Shown here piece after piece: positions 8,366-17,803 of a stretch of DNA of 64,000 bases. The stretch covers positions 372,001-436,000 of the forward strand of contig NZ_LMLA01000001.1 of NCBI RefSeq assembly GCF_001421765.1, given 5' to 3'. Position 1 is the stretch's first letter, and every line of letters starts with the position of its first letter. This stretch comes from Sphingomonas sp. Leaf32 (GTDB lineage: Bacteria; Pseudomonadota; Alphaproteobacteria; Sphingomonadales; Sphingomonadaceae). The position numbers and the translations under genes were made by a program. The notes below the pieces were generated by a model. That model saw only the letters and a program-made list of their open reading frames with translations, did no database searches and had not been told where the DNA came from.

Positions 8366-8779
8366 TCAGTCGTCGGCCCCGCCCTCGCCATCGCCCAGCT
8401 CCAGATCGCGCGCGACCTTGGGATCGCGCAGCAGTTGGTCGATGCGAGTGCCTTCGTCGAAGCTCTCGTCGATCAGGAATTTGAGCTTCGCGGCATATTT
8501 CAGGTTCACCCGCCGCGCGACCTCCGACTGGAGATAGGCGGTGTTGGTGCGCAGCGCCTTCACCACGACCTGCTCGTCCTTGCCGAGGAACGGCTTCACG
8601 AACACCGTCGCATGGCGCAGGTCGGGCGACATGCGGACTTCGGTGACCGAGACAAGATGCTTTTCCAGCACCTCGTCATGCACGTCGCCGCGCGCGAGGA
8701 TTTCGGACAGGATGTGGCGGACCTGTTCGCCGACGCGCAGCAGGCGGACGGAGCGGGTTTCGGGCGTGGTGTCTGACAT
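8366..8779 (-). CDS. rbfA: 30S ribosome-binding factor RbfA
   Basis: 137 aa late 30S assembly factor with a KH-like fold. Recognisable stretches are [40 protein letters not shown] and [18 protein letters not shown]. The acidic C-terminus ends [12 protein letters not shown]. It lies three bases after the upstream membrane-protein gene and directly before tdk, in the rimP-infB-truB operon. Confidence 0.96.
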   Translation of the reverse strand: MSDTTPETRSVRLLRVGEQVRHILSEILARGDVHDEVLEKHLVSVTEVRMSPDLRHATVFVKPFLGKDEQVVVKALRTNTAYLQSEVARRVNLKYAAKLKFLIDESFDEGTRIDQLLRDPKVARDLELGDGEGGADD

Positions 8780-8782
8780 GAT

Positions 8783-9388
8783 CTAACCGAATTGACAGTG
8801 GAACCAGTGGCTGTCGAGTCGCTGGCACCAGATGGTGTTGTTACCGAACACGTTCGCAATGTCGGCGGCGACCGGCCCGCCGTTCCAGCCGCGCGCGGAG
8901 GCCATGCGGTCGATGGGATCGTGGACGATCGCCGCCCAGCTTCCGAGCGGATCGATCACGGTCGTGAAGGCCCGGCGTGGGCCTGCCTGTTCGACGATAG
9001 CGACACCGATGGGCGCGGGGCCGCCGGTCAGCGCCCGGTCGAACGCGCTACGCTCCGATCGCAGCAGCCACCATGACGGCGCGACATGCGACCAATAGAG
9101 CGCATGGCTTGCCAGGAACGCGGCGAAAGGCAGCGCGTTGATCGGCACGAAAACCGGCAACAACGCCGGTATTCCCGCCGCGCGCAATCGCCAGCTTCGC
9201 ACCAAACCGTCGATCAGCAGCGCCAGCCAGCATAGCGCCAGCACGGCCGCGACGACGGGAATCGCCCAATAGGAAAGGAGGTTGGCGACGAACAGCGCCG
9301 CCGCCCCGCCGACCACCCATGCCGCCACTAAGCGCAGCCGGGGCCGGAGCGTGGCGGCAAGGGTTGCCCCCTGCCGCCCGTTACTCAC
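8783..9388 (-). CDS. Membrane protein of unknown function
   Basis: 201 aa, not recognised. The first 100 residues contain three hydrophobic helices (about 20-42, 44-62, 74-100); the remainder is soluble and contains SAFDRALTGGPAPIGVAIVEQ and a C-terminal NNTIWCQRLDSHWFHCQFG with two cysteines and two histidines. The soluble half probably faces the periplasm. Its start overlaps the infB stop codon by 4 nt, and rbfA follows after 3 nt, so it is cotranscribed with translation genes, but a translational role is not implied by anything in its sequence. Confidence 0.65.
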   Translation of the reverse strand: MSNGRQGATLAATLRPRLRLVAAWVVGGAAALFVANLLSYWAIPVVAAVLALCWLALLIDGLVRSWRLRAAGIPALLPVFVPINALPFAAFLASHALYWSHVAPSWWLLRSERSAFDRALTGGPAPIGVAIVEQAGPRRAFTTVIDPLGSWAAIVHDPIDRMASARGWNGGPVAADIANVFGNNTIWCQRLDSHWFHCQFG

Positions 9389-12249
9389 AGCGTGCGATCG
9401 CGCAGTTCGACTTCGTAGGTTTCAAGGAAGTCGCCCGCCTTGATGTCGGTGAAGTTCTGCGTGAACGTGACACCGCATTCCAGCCCCGCCCGCACTTCGG
9501 GGACATCGTCCTTGAAGCGACGCAGCGACGCGATCTCACCCTGATAGATGATGACGTCGTTGCGCGTGATGCGTGCCTTGAGCGCCTTGCGGATGATCCC
9601 TTCGACGACCAGCAGACCGGCGGCGCGGCCATGCTTGCCCGCCGAGAAGACCTCGCGGATTTCGGCACGGCCGACGACCGTTTCGAACGCTTCCGGCCCC
9701 AAGGTACCGGCCATGCCCGCACGAATATCGTCGGTCAGCGTGTAGATGACGTCGTAATATTTCAACGCCACCTTGTTCCGCTCGGCGATCTCGCGCGCCT
9801 TGGCATTCGGGCGGGTGTTGAAGCCGATGATCGGCGCGCCCGAGGCGGCCGCCAGCGTCACGTCGCTCTCGGTGATGCCGCCGACGCCCGAATGCAGGAT
9901 GCGCACCCGGATATCGTCGGTCGAAATCTTGTTGAGCGACCCGACAATGGCCTCGACCGACCCTTGCGTATCGGCCTTGACCACCAGCGGATATTCGATC
10001 GCCTGCTTCGACTTGAGCGCCGAGAACATGCTCTCGAGGCTGGCCGGTGCCTGGGTCGTGCGCTTCTGGAGCAGCACGCCCTGACGATATTCGGCGACCT
10101 CGCGGGCACGTGCCTCGCTCTCGACGACCTGCAGCGGATCGCCCGCCATCGGCACGCCCGACAGGCCGAGCACCTCGACCGGAGTCGACGGACCGGCTTC
10201 CTTCACCTGACGCCCCTTGTCGTCGATCAGCGCACGGACCTTGCCGCTTTCCGCGCCGACGACGAACACGTCGCCGACCTTCAGCGTACCGCGACGGACC
10301 AGCACGGTCGCGACCGGACCACGGCCCTTGTCGAGCTTCGCCTCGATCACGCTGCCTTCGGCGGCGCGATCGGGGTTAGCCTGCAGCTCGAGCAGTTCGG
10401 CCTGGAGCTGGATCTTTTCGATCAGTTCCTCAAGGCCGGTCTTCTTGAGCGCCGACACCTCGACGTCCTGGGTTTCGCCGCCCATTTCCTCGACCTGCAC
10501 GTCATGTTCGAGCAGGCGTTCGCGGATACGCTGCGGGTTCGCCTCGTGCTTGTCGACCTTGTTGATCGCGACGATCATCGGCTTGCCGGCGGCACGGGTG
10601 TGATGGATCGCCTCGATCGTCTGCGGCATCAGCCCGTCATCAGCCGCAACCGCGAGGATCACGATGTCGGTCACGTCGGCACCACGCGCGCGCATCTCGC
10701 TGAACGCTTCGTGGCCGGGCGTGTCGAGGAAGGTGATCTTCGACTTGTCCTTCATCGTCACCTGATAGGCGCCGATATGCTGGGTGATGCCACCGGCCTC
10801 ACCCCGCACGACATCGGTCCCACGCAGCGCGTCGAGCAGCGAGGTCTTGCCGTGGTCGACGTGACCCATGATCGTGACGACCGGCGGACGCGGACGCAGT
10901 GCCTCGACCGCATCCTCCTCCGTATCCAGTGCCAGATCGATGTCCGAGTCGCTGACGCGGACGATGTTGTGGCCGAATTCGGTCACCAGCAGTTCGGCGG
11001 TGTCCTGATCGATCGTCTGCGTCATCGTGACGGGCGAACCCATCTTGAACAGCGTCTTTACCAGGTCCGCGCCCTTTTCCGCCATGCGGTTGGCGAGTTC
11101 CTGCACGGTGATCGTTTCCGGCACCTGCACGTCGCGGACCTGCTTGATCTGCGGTTCGCGCGGGCCGCCAAAGCCACGCTTTTCCTTTTCGCGCGCCCGC
11201 TTGAGCGCGGCGAGGCTGCGCGAACGCGCCCCGTCATCCCCCAGCGCACGGGTGACGGTCAGCTTGCCCGACTGGCGACGATCGTCGCCCTTGCGGTCGC
11301 GCGATGGTGCGGCACCGCGCGCCGGTTCGTTGCGACGCGGCGTCGCCTGACCGGTGCCCGACGGCGTCGGACGCGCGGCCTGGCCACCAGCGGCCGGACG
11401 GGCAGCCGCCGTCGTAGTGGCGGCAGCAGCGGCAGGCGCGGGGGCCGGCTCGGGCTTGGGTTGCGGCTTGGGAATTTCCGGACGCTGCACGGGCGTGAAG
11501 CGACGCGGCGCCGGCCGGTTGGGGTCGGCGGTCAGGACGATCGGCTGCGGTGCCGGCGCGGGGGCCGGACGCGGCGCGGCGCGCACCGGTGCCGGGGCAG
11601 GCTTCGTCTCGACCGGAGCAGGTGCGGGCGTCGGCGCAGGGGCCGGCGTTTCCGCGACCGGTTCCGGCGCAGGCTTCGCCTCGACCGGTGCGGGAGCAGG
11701 CGTCGGCTCCGGCGCGGGCGTCGGTGCGGCCTCCACCGGCTTCGGCGCGCGCACAGGCGTTTCCGCAACCGGGGCCGGCTCGGGAGCGGGGGCCGGAGTC
11801 GCAGGCTCTGCGGCGGCACGGGCCTTTTCCTCGACGCGGGTCCGTTCGGCCTCGGCGACTTCGCGCGCGATCCGTTCGTCGCGACGACGATGTTCCTCGG
11901 CCGCGTTCATGCGGGCCTCTTCGGCCTCGCGCAGCAGCTTGGCCTGCAGCTCGAGCCGCGACAGGCCGGCATTGTTGCTGGCGGCGGCACGCGGCGCGGG
12001 GGCTGCCGGGGCGGGCGTGGGCGCACGCTGCGGGGCGGGTGCCGCCGCCTCGGGCGCTGCCTGCTGCTCGGTGCCCTGCTGTTCCTCGCCGGGACGGCCG
12101 AGCACGCGGCGGCGCTTCACCTCCACGACCACCGTATTGGAGCGGCCATGGCTGAAGCTCTGCTTCACCTTGCCGGTCTCCACGGTGCGCTTGAGGCCGA
12201 GCGGCGCGCGGGTGCCCAGCTTCGGCTTGTCGTTGTCGATGTCGCTCAT
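9385..12249 (-). CDS. infB: Translation initiation factor IF-2
   Basis: 954 aa GTPase that places initiator tRNA on the 30S subunit. The N-terminal IF2-associated segment (residues 1-50) is followed by a long Ala/Pro/Glu-rich linker with many APAPEP-type repeats, then a second IF2_N module ([18 protein letters not shown]). The G domain shows [20 protein letters not shown] and NKVD, followed by domains II-IV. The length is typical of alphaproteobacteria. The ylxR stop lies 4 nt upstream of the start, as in the usual nusA-ylxR-infB order. Confidence 0.98.
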   Translation of the reverse strand: MSDIDNDKPKLGTRAPLGLKRTVETGKVKQSFSHGRSNTVVVEVKRRRVLGRPGEEQQGTEQQAAPEAAAPAPQRAPTPAPAAPAPRAAASNNAGLSRLELQAKLLREAEEARMNAAEEHRRRDERIAREVAEAERTRVEEKARAAAEPATPAPAPEPAPVAETPVRAPKPVEAAPTPAPEPTPAPAPVEAKPAPEPVAETPAPAPTPAPAPVETKPAPAPVRAAPRPAPAPAPQPIVLTADPNRPAPRRFTPVQRPEIPKPQPKPEPAPAPAAAAATTTAAARPAAGGQAARPTPSGTGQATPRRNEPARGAAPSRDRKGDDRRQSGKLTVTRALGDDGARSRSLAALKRAREKEKRGFGGPREPQIKQVRDVQVPETITVQELANRMAEKGADLVKTLFKMGSPVTMTQTIDQDTAELLVTEFGHNIVRVSDSDIDLALDTEEDAVEALRPRPPVVTIMGHVDHGKTSLLDALRGTDVVRGEAGGITQHIGAYQVTMKDKSKITFLDTPGHEAFSEMRARGADVTDIVILAVAADDGLMPQTIEAIHHTRAAGKPMIVAINKVDKHEANPQRIRERLLEHDVQVEEMGGETQDVEVSALKKTGLEELIEKIQLQAELLELQANPDRAAEGSVIEAKLDKGRGPVATVLVRRGTLKVGDVFVVGAESGKVRALIDDKGRQVKEAGPSTPVEVLGLSGVPMAGDPLQVVESEARAREVAEYRQGVLLQKRTTQAPASLESMFSALKSKQAIEYPLVVKADTQGSVEAIVGSLNKISTDDIRVRILHSGVGGITESDVTLAAASGAPIIGFNTRPNAKAREIAERNKVALKYYDVIYTLTDDIRAGMAGTLGPEAFETVVGRAEIREVFSAGKHGRAAGLLVVEGIIRKALKARITRNDVIIYQGEIASLRRFKDDVPEVRAGLECGVTFTQNFTDIKAGDFLETYEVELRDRTL

Positions 12250-12253
12250 CCGG

Positions 12254-13009
12254 TTACTCAGAGTCCTGCTTCAATTGGTCGACGCCCAGGTGACCGGCAT
12301 CGTCCATGCCGGAAAATTGCGCGGTCGATGCGCCCTGCGAAGGTGTTTCGCAAGCCGCAGGGATAGGTTCGGGTCCGATAAAGTGCAGCCAGCGGGACAG
12401 CGCGTCATTGGCTCGCTGTGCCGCCCGTGCGTCGGTCAGGCCGACATGTACCACATTTTCGCGCCCAAGCGCCAATGACAATATGGTGCGTGGGACCGGC
12501 AATGCCAATCCCCTGCGCCCGGAACCTTCGTCATCGGTCCCGACGCGCCATGCCTGCGCCAGTTTGCCGGCACCATCGGCGGCAGCGTCGGACGCATGGT
12601 ACAGCGCGTACAGCTTGCCACCGCGTGCCGATTTCTCGATCGCCGTGCCGCCGATGACGACATAGCCGGACTTCGCCTCCAGCCCCAGCCGGTCGAGCGC
12701 GTGACGCCGTAGCGCCTCCGCGATCAACTGCGGCAGGTCGGCAGGGATCGTCAGCACGGCGCCCTTGAACGCCCTCGCCAACGCGCCCTTTAGCCGCCCC
12801 TTCGCCATCGCCGTTTCCAGCTCGGCCCGGGTCACGCCGATCCACGCGCCACGGCCGGGAGCCTTGGCGCGTACATCGGGGAGGATGTCCCCATCCGGGG
12901 ACAGGGCAAGCCGCACCAGCCCGTCGCGCGAGCCATGCTCACGCGACAGGATGCAGCTGCGCTCCGGGCCTTCGGTCAGCCGCGCGGTGTCATTGTTCGG
13001 ATTCCGCAA
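12254..13009 (-). CDS. YlxR-type RNA-binding protein (DUF448), TTG start
   Basis: 251 aa. The N-terminal DUF448/YlxR domain is clear (GPERSCILSREHGSRDGLVR then DVRAKAPGRGAWIGVTR), and the middle part resembles the L7Ae-like extension found in alphaproteobacterial members. YlxR proteins bind RNA and sit in nusA-infB operons. The frame has no in-frame ATG near the conserved start. A TTG at 13007-13009 lies 6 nt after a perfect GGAGG, giving LRNPNNDTARLTEGPERSC (first residue read as Met), so TTG is the probable start. It overlaps the nusA 3' end by 20 nt. Confidence 0.85.
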   Translation of the reverse strand: MRNPNNDTARLTEGPERSCILSREHGSRDGLVRLALSPDGDILPDVRAKAPGRGAWIGVTRAELETAMAKGRLKGALARAFKGAVLTIPADLPQLIAEALRRHALDRLGLEAKSGYVVIGGTAIEKSARGGKLYALYHASDAAADGAGKLAQAWRVGTDDEGSGRRGLALPVPRTILSLALGRENVVHVGLTDARAAQRANDALSRWLHFIGPEPIPAACETPSQGASTAQFSGMDDAGHLGVDQLKQDSE

Positions 13010-14612
13010 CGGCGTCCTCCGAAGTCTCGGTCGCCGCGTCTTCATCGGCGAACCAATGGGCGCGGGCGGCCATGATGATCTCGTTCCCCTGTTCGTCGCT
13101 CAAGCCATATTCGGCCAAGATGCCGCCCTTGGGCGCTTCGCGCTTCGGGGCGTCGTCGCCGCGACGGCGGGGTTCGGCCTTCTTCTTTTCGACCAGTTCA
13201 TCGGTCGCCAAGTCGGCGAGGTCGTCGAGCGTCTTTATGCCCGCCTTGCCGAGCGTGACCAGCATCGCTTCGGTCAGATAGGGCAGCTCGGCCAGCGCAT
13301 CCTCGACGCCGAGCGCGGCACGCTCTTCGCGGGCAGCCTGTTCGCGACGCTCCATCGCTTCCTGCGCACGGCTTTGCAGCTCCTGCGCCAGGTCTTCGTC
13401 GAAGCCCTCGATGCCGGCCAGTTCCTCGATCTCGACATAGGCGACCTCTTCCAGCTCGCCAAAGCCTTCGGCGACCAGCAGCTGCGCCAGCGTCTCGTCG
13501 ACGTCCAGTTCCTTCTCGAACATGCCGGAGCGTTCGATGAATTCCTTCTGACGCTTCTCCGACGCATCGGCTTCGGTCAGGATGTCGATCGCCTTGCCGG
13601 TCAGCTGGCTGGCGAGACGGACATTCTGGCCGCGACGACCGATGGCGAGGCTGAGCTGATCGTCGGGCACGACGACCTCGATCCGGTCCTCTTCCTCGTC
13701 AAGAACGACGCGGGCGACGTTCGCCGGCTGGAGCGCGTTGACGACGAAGGTCGCCGTGTCGGGCGACCACGGGATGATGTCGATCTTTTCGCCCTGCATT
13801 TCCTGCACGACGGCCTGCACGCGGCTGCCCTTCATGCCGACGCAGGCGCCGACCGGATCGATCGAGCCGTCATGCGAGATGACGCCGATCTTGGCGCGCG
13901 AACCGGGGTCGCGGGCCGCTGCCTTGATCTCGATGATGCCGTCGTAGATTTCGGGCACTTCCTGCGCGAACAGCTTCTTCATGAAGTCGGGGTGCGCGCG
14001 GCTGAGGAAGATCTGCGGCCCGCGGTTTTCGCGGCGGACGTTTAGGATCAGCGAGCGGACGCGGTCGCCGACACGCACCGCTTCGCGCGGAATCTGCTGG
14101 TCGCGGCGGATGACGCCTTCGGCCCGGCCGAGATCGACCACGACATGACCGAACTCGACACGCTTGACGACGCCGGTGATGATCTCACCCTGGCGGTCCT
14201 TGAACTCCTCGAACTGGCGCTCGCGCTCGGCGTCGCGGACCTTTTGCAGGATGACCTGCTTCGATGCCTGCGCCTGGATGCGGCCGAATTCGATCGGGGG
14301 CAGCGGATCGACGATATAGTCGCCGACGACGGCGCCCTTCTGCAGCCGCTGCGCGTCCTTCTCACCGATATGCTTGAAATGGTCGTCGACCAGCTCGGTG
14401 ACTTCGAGCACGCGCCACAGGCGCAGGTCGCCGGTGTTCGGATCGAGCTTGGCACGGATGTCGTTTTCCGACCCGTAGCGCGTCTTGGCGGCGCGCTGGA
14501 TCGCGTCTTCCATCGCCTCGATCACGATGGCCTTGTCGATCATTTTTTCCGATGCGACCGCATTCGCGATCGCGATCAGTTCCGCTCGGTTGGCGGTGAC
14601 GGCGGTGGCCAT
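12990..14612 (-). CDS. nusA: Transcription termination/antitermination factor NusA
   Basis: 540 aa. In order: NusA N-terminal RNA polymerase-binding domain (residues 1-125), S1 domain (near GEIITGVVKRVEFGHVVVDL), two KH domains (PVGACVGMKGSRVQAVVQEM and LAIGRRGQNVRLASQLTGK), then helix-hairpin-helix repeats (LPYLTEAMLVTLGKAGIKTL) and a short acidic tail ending EDAVAESEQ. NusA modulates pausing, termination and rRNA antitermination. It follows rimP with 1 nt between the genes. Confidence 0.98.
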   Translation of the reverse strand: MATAVTANRAELIAIANAVASEKMIDKAIVIEAMEDAIQRAAKTRYGSENDIRAKLDPNTGDLRLWRVLEVTELVDDHFKHIGEKDAQRLQKGAVVGDYIVDPLPPIEFGRIQAQASKQVILQKVRDAERERQFEEFKDRQGEIITGVVKRVEFGHVVVDLGRAEGVIRRDQQIPREAVRVGDRVRSLILNVRRENRGPQIFLSRAHPDFMKKLFAQEVPEIYDGIIEIKAAARDPGSRAKIGVISHDGSIDPVGACVGMKGSRVQAVVQEMQGEKIDIIPWSPDTATFVVNALQPANVARVVLDEEEDRIEVVVPDDQLSLAIGRRGQNVRLASQLTGKAIDILTEADASEKRQKEFIERSGMFEKELDVDETLAQLLVAEGFGELEEVAYVEIEELAGIEGFDEDLAQELQSRAQEAMERREQAAREERAALGVEDALAELPYLTEAMLVTLGKAGIKTLDDLADLATDELVEKKKAEPRRRGDDAPKREAPKGGILAEYGLSDEQGNEIIMAARAHWFADEDAATETSEDAVAESEQ

Positions 14613-14613
14613 G

Positions 14614-15174
14614 TCAGTTCAGTCCTTCTGCGTCAGCCGGTTCGTCGTCGGCAGGTTCGTCTTCAAATTCATCGGCACCCTCGGCGGAGAGGGGCGCGGT
14701 CGCCTTCAGCAAGGCATCGGTAATGAGGAGCTTCGCATCGACGACCGCGGCGAAGGGTACGGTCATCGCCTTATGCTTGCGCACGTCGATGCTGACCTGC
14801 TCGCCGTCCGTACCGAGCAGGATGCCGGTCAGCTGCTTGCGATTGTCGATCGGCGCGTCGAGCGTCACGCGCGCCTCGAACCCCTTCCAGTCGTCGTAAT
14901 CGGCGAGGCGCGTCAGCGGCCGGTCGATGCCGGGCGACGATACCTCCAGCCGATATGCCTCCTCGATCGGATCCTTCTCGTCCATCAGGTCGGAGATGCG
15001 GCGCGACAGTTCGGCGCAGTCGTCGATGGTCAGCTGGCGCGTGTCGGGCCGTTCGGCCATCACCTGCAACGTCGGGTCCGACTTGCCGCCGATCATCTTC
15101 ACGCGCACCAGCGCGAACCCGAGCGCCTTGGCCTCGGGTTCGATCAGTCGCGTCAGTTCGGCGATATCCGCCAT
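14614..15174 (-). CDS. rimP: Ribosome maturation factor RimP
   Basis: 186 aa 30S assembly factor. The start MADIAELTRLIEPEAKALG matches the family, although the frame is open 27 codons further upstream. The conserved centre is CAELSRRISDLMDEKDPIE then YRLEVSSPGIDRPLTRLADY. The C-terminus adds an acidic repeat-like tail (DEFEDEPADDEPADAEG) beyond the usual end. It is the first gene of the nusA-infB block, with a promoter-like site 86-114 bp upstream. Confidence 0.97.
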   Translation of the reverse strand: MADIAELTRLIEPEAKALGFALVRVKMIGGKSDPTLQVMAERPDTRQLTIDDCAELSRRISDLMDEKDPIEEAYRLEVSSPGIDRPLTRLADYDDWKGFEARVTLDAPIDNRKQLTGILLGTDGEQVSIDVRKHKAMTVPFAAVVDAKLLITDALLKATAPLSAEGADEFEDEPADDEPADAEGLN

Positions 15175-15259
15175 GCCGTCTCCATCAGATGCGCCGCTTC
15201 GTTGCCGGTCCCTGTCGGAACCGGCCTCGGCACGTTGGCGATGTCGAGGAAGCAACGCT

Positions 15260-15288
15260 CATATATGTAAAAAACCATGTCCCGGCAA
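15260..15288 (-). promoter_or_regulatory. Predicted sigma70-type promoter for the rimP-nusA-infB operon
   Basis: Minus-strand -35 TTGCCG (15283-15288) and -10 TATATG (15260-15265) separated by exactly 17 bp, in an AT-rich island within GC-rich DNA, pointing to rimP. The sequence between it and rimP can form a GCCGGT/ACCGGC stem near 15204-15225. No other good promoter was seen in this gap. Confidence 0.6.
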
Positions 15289-15361
15289 GGGGCGCCGGAT
15301 CGGTCCTGCCCCGCGGCGCGTTGCCGTAGGCAAGAACGATGCTTTCGAGAGGATTTCCCCG

Positions 15362-16522
15362 ATGTTGCCGATCCATGCGCTGATTCCCGCCGCGATGCTG
15401 CTGGTCGCGTGCAATGGCGGCGGTAGCGACGCGCCGGGCACGGTGTCCCCCGCGCCGACCGCCACCCCGACGCCCACACCGACCGCCACCACCCCGACCG
15501 GCGGCGTGCCGTTCGCGACCCGTGAGATGGCAACGTTGAATGCGCCATGGGCGATGACCTTCCTGCCCGACGGGCGGATGCTGGTGACCGAAAAGGGCGG
15601 CACGCTGCTGCTGGTCAGCGCCGATGGCAGCCAGAAGACGACCGCCGCCACGATCCCCGTCGACTCGGCCGGGCAAGGCGGGTTGATGGACGTGGTCCTC
15701 GCGCCCGATTTCACGAGCAGCCGACGCGTGTATCTGAGCTATTCGGTCGCGGGCGACGGGGGCAAGGGCGTGGTGTTGGCGCGCGGCGTGCTCGACGGCA
15801 ACCGGGTGACCGGGATCAGCGAGCTGTTCCGCGCAACCCCGTTCGTCAGCGGCGACGGCCATTATTCGGGCCGCATCGCCTTTGCCCCCGATGGCCAGCA
15901 CCTGTTCTTCACCAATGGCGAGCGGCAGAAATTCGATCCGGCGCAGGACCCCAAGGCGACATTGGGCAAGGTGCTGCGCCTGACACTGGACGGCAAGCCG
16001 GCGGGCGATCCGGGGCTGACCGCGAAGGGGTTCCACCCGGCGGTGTGGTCGTACGGCCATCGCAACCTGCTGGGCATCGCCTTCGACCGGCAGGGCAATT
16101 TGTGGGAGCAGGAGATGGGGCCGAAGGGCGGCGACGAGGTCAATCTGATCGTCGCCGGGCGCAACTATGGCTATCCTCTGGTGTCGGAGGGCGATCATTA
16201 TGACGGCCGGCCGATCCCGCGCCACAGCACCCGCCCCGACCTGGAAGCGCCCAAGGTCGCATGGAACCCGGTGATCTCGCCGGGCGGGCTGATCGTCTAT
16301 TCGGGCAAGCTGTTCCCGCAATATGCCGGCGACCTGTTCATCGGCGGGCTGTCGAGCGAGGCACTGGTCCGGGTCGACGTCAACGGCACCAATGCCGCCA
16401 AGGGCGACCAGTGGCCGATGAACGCCCGCATCCGCGAGGTCGAGGAAGGGCCGGACGGTGCGATCTGGGTGCTCCAGGACGGGGCGGGTGCGAAGCTGCT
16501 GAAGCTCACGCCGCAGAGTTGA
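15362..16522 (+). CDS. PQQ-dependent sugar dehydrogenase (soluble aldose dehydrogenase type), lipoprotein
   Basis: 386 aa. The N-terminus has a lipobox (MLLVAC) followed by a Thr/Pro linker (TPTPTPTATTP), then a six-bladed beta-propeller of the YliI/GdhB family: LNAPWAMTFLPDGRMLVTEK, GQGGLMDVVLAPDF, HYSGRIAFAPDGQHLFFTNG, SYGHRNLLGIAFDRQGNLWE, EMGPKGGDEVNLI. Such enzymes oxidise aldoses at the cell surface or in the periplasm using PQQ and calcium. I chose the ATG at 15362 because it begins the signal peptide. The frame continues upstream but without similarity. Confidence 0.9.
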   Translation: MLPIHALIPAAMLLVACNGGGSDAPGTVSPAPTATPTPTPTATTPTGGVPFATREMATLNAPWAMTFLPDGRMLVTEKGGTLLLVSADGSQKTTAATIPVDSAGQGGLMDVVLAPDFTSSRRVYLSYSVAGDGGKGVVLARGVLDGNRVTGISELFRATPFVSGDGHYSGRIAFAPDGQHLFFTNGERQKFDPAQDPKATLGKVLRLTLDGKPAGDPGLTAKGFHPAVWSYGHRNLLGIAFDRQGNLWEQEMGPKGGDEVNLIVAGRNYGYPLVSEGDHYDGRPIPRHSTRPDLEAPKVAWNPVISPGGLIVYSGKLFPQYAGDLFIGGLSSEALVRVDVNGTNAAKGDQWPMNARIREVEEGPDGAIWVLQDGAGAKLLKLTPQS

Positions 16523-16523
16523 C

Positions 16524-16940
16524 CTACAGGCGAGCGAGCGTCGCCGGGTCGCGCTCCCCGGCATAAAAGGTATCGAGGATGGCGGCGAAGACCGGTTCGC
16601 CGCCATCCAACGCCGCTTCGAACAGGGTCATCGACGATCGCAGCTTCATCGCGTCGATCGCCCCGAGGATCGACACGATGTCCCGGCCAGGGTGGGTCAA
16701 CAGCGCCTCGGCCGATTCGACCAGCCGCGCGGCCAGCAACGGATGCGCCAGATAGGCCATCGCCTCGCCCCGGTCGGCGATGGCGTACTGCCGCGCCATC
16801 GCGCTCGACCCCAGTCCGGCGATCTGCGGAAAGATGAACCACATCCAATGGCCACGCTTGGCCCCGGCGCGCAGTTCGGCGAGCGCCGTGGCGTAGCTGT
16901 CGCGCTGGGCATCGACGAAGCGGCGGAGCGGATCGGTCAT
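16524..16940 (-). CDS. DUF1810 family protein
   Basis: 138 aa, matching the length and hallmarks of DUF1810 (LRRFVDAQRDSYATALAELR, HWMWFIFPQIAGLG, YAIADRGEAMAYLAHPLL, DAMKLRSSMTLFEA). It is a small cytoplasmic helical protein of unknown biochemical role, sometimes labelled calpastatin-like by weak similarity. It is convergent with the sugar dehydrogenase, with the stop codons one base apart. Confidence 0.9.
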   Translation of the reverse strand: MTDPLRRFVDAQRDSYATALAELRAGAKRGHWMWFIFPQIAGLGSSAMARQYAIADRGEAMAYLAHPLLAARLVESAEALLTHPGRDIVSILGAIDAMKLRSSMTLFEAALDGGEPVFAAILDTFYAGERDPATLARL

Positions 16941-17053
16941 GCCACCGACATGGGATGGCCGGCGCGAACTGCAAATTCTGACAACGTTGACGGTTGATCG
17001 GACTGGGCAGATGCGATTAGCATCGTCCGCACAAAAAAGCCTTGGGAGGGGTT

Positions 17054-17599
17054 ATGCACAAAAGCTGGATGGTGGCCGCATTGGTCGCCGTGGTTGCCGC
17101 GCCGGTGGTCGCACAGAGCGCCGAGGATTTCGCTGCGAAGGTCATCAACGCACCGCTGCCCGCCAGCCTGAGCGTGTTCGGCCTGCCGACGCCGCCGCCG
17201 GTCGTGCGGGTGAAGGGGGTCGACGGCGGCAAGGCGCTGCGCGTCGCGATACCGGCGGCGGACAAGGACCCGTGGAAGATATCGCTGTCGTCGCCGACGA
17301 CCCAGCCGGTGGCGAAGGGCGACCGCCTCGTCCTCGCCTTCCACGCACGGGCGACGGGCATGGCGCCGGGAACGAAGGCGAAGATCGCCAACGCGTCGAT
17401 CCAGTTGGCCAAGGCCCCCTATACCGGCATCCTCGGCCAGCCGGTCGAGGTCGGCGACCAGTTCGAGTTCCTGCAGGTCGCGGGTCGCGCGGATCGCGAC
17501 TATGCCGCAGGTGATCTGTCGGCGTCACTGCAGCTGGCGACGGGCAAGCAGACCTTCGAATTCGGTCCGCTGTTCATCATCAACCTCGACAAGAAGTGA
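17054..17599 (+). CDS. Secreted protein, possible carbohydrate-binding jelly-roll
   Basis: 181 aa. The signal peptide is MHKSWMVAALVAVVAAPVVAQS. The mature part is strand-rich, with KGDRLVLAFHARATG and a C-terminal FEFGPLFIINLDKK, a pattern seen in CBM4/9-like or galactose-binding-like domains; I hold this only as a weak family guess. Start at ATG 17054 after GGGAGGGG; a TTG four codons upstream is in frame but lies within the ribosome binding site. It stands alone between divergent DUF1810 and convergent ubiG. Confidence 0.6.
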   Translation: MHKSWMVAALVAVVAAPVVAQSAEDFAAKVINAPLPASLSVFGLPTPPPVVRVKGVDGGKALRVAIPAADKDPWKISLSSPTTQPVAKGDRLVLAFHARATGMAPGTKAKIANASIQLAKAPYTGILGQPVEVGDQFEFLQVAGRADRDYAAGDLSASLQLATGKQTFEFGPLFIINLDKK

Positions 17600-17616
17600 G
17601 GCGAAAAATGCGCGAC

Positions 17617-17784
17617 CGTTCGTCCTGAGTAGCCACTGAGCGAAGTCGAAGGGGCGTATCGAAGGACCTGGGCCATGGTACTTCGATACGGGTCTTCGAC
17701 TTCGGTGCGTAGGACCGAAGCCTGTCCTGAGCGCCTGCCGCAGACAGGCAGTCGAAGGACTCAGCCCCTACTCAGCACGAACGG
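17617..17784. repeat. Composite palindromic repeat, family C, copy 1
   Basis: Outer arms CGTTCGTCCTGAGTAG (left) and CTACTCAGCACGAACG (right) enclose nested palindromes including TATCGAAGGAC and an inner cassette with GCCTGTCCTGAGCGCCTGCC. It lies between convergent genes. The inner cassette is in the opposite orientation in copy 2 (25104-25274). Confidence 0.8.
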
Positions 17785-17803
17785 GGGCGGGAATGGCAAA
17801 CGC

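Noticed and set aside
11400..12080. Low-complexity Ala/Pro region in infB as a repeat insertion like that of truB
   Set aside because: IF-2 of alphaproteobacteria normally has a long Ala/Pro/Glu linker, the repeat units are codon-level and there are no terminal inverted repeats.
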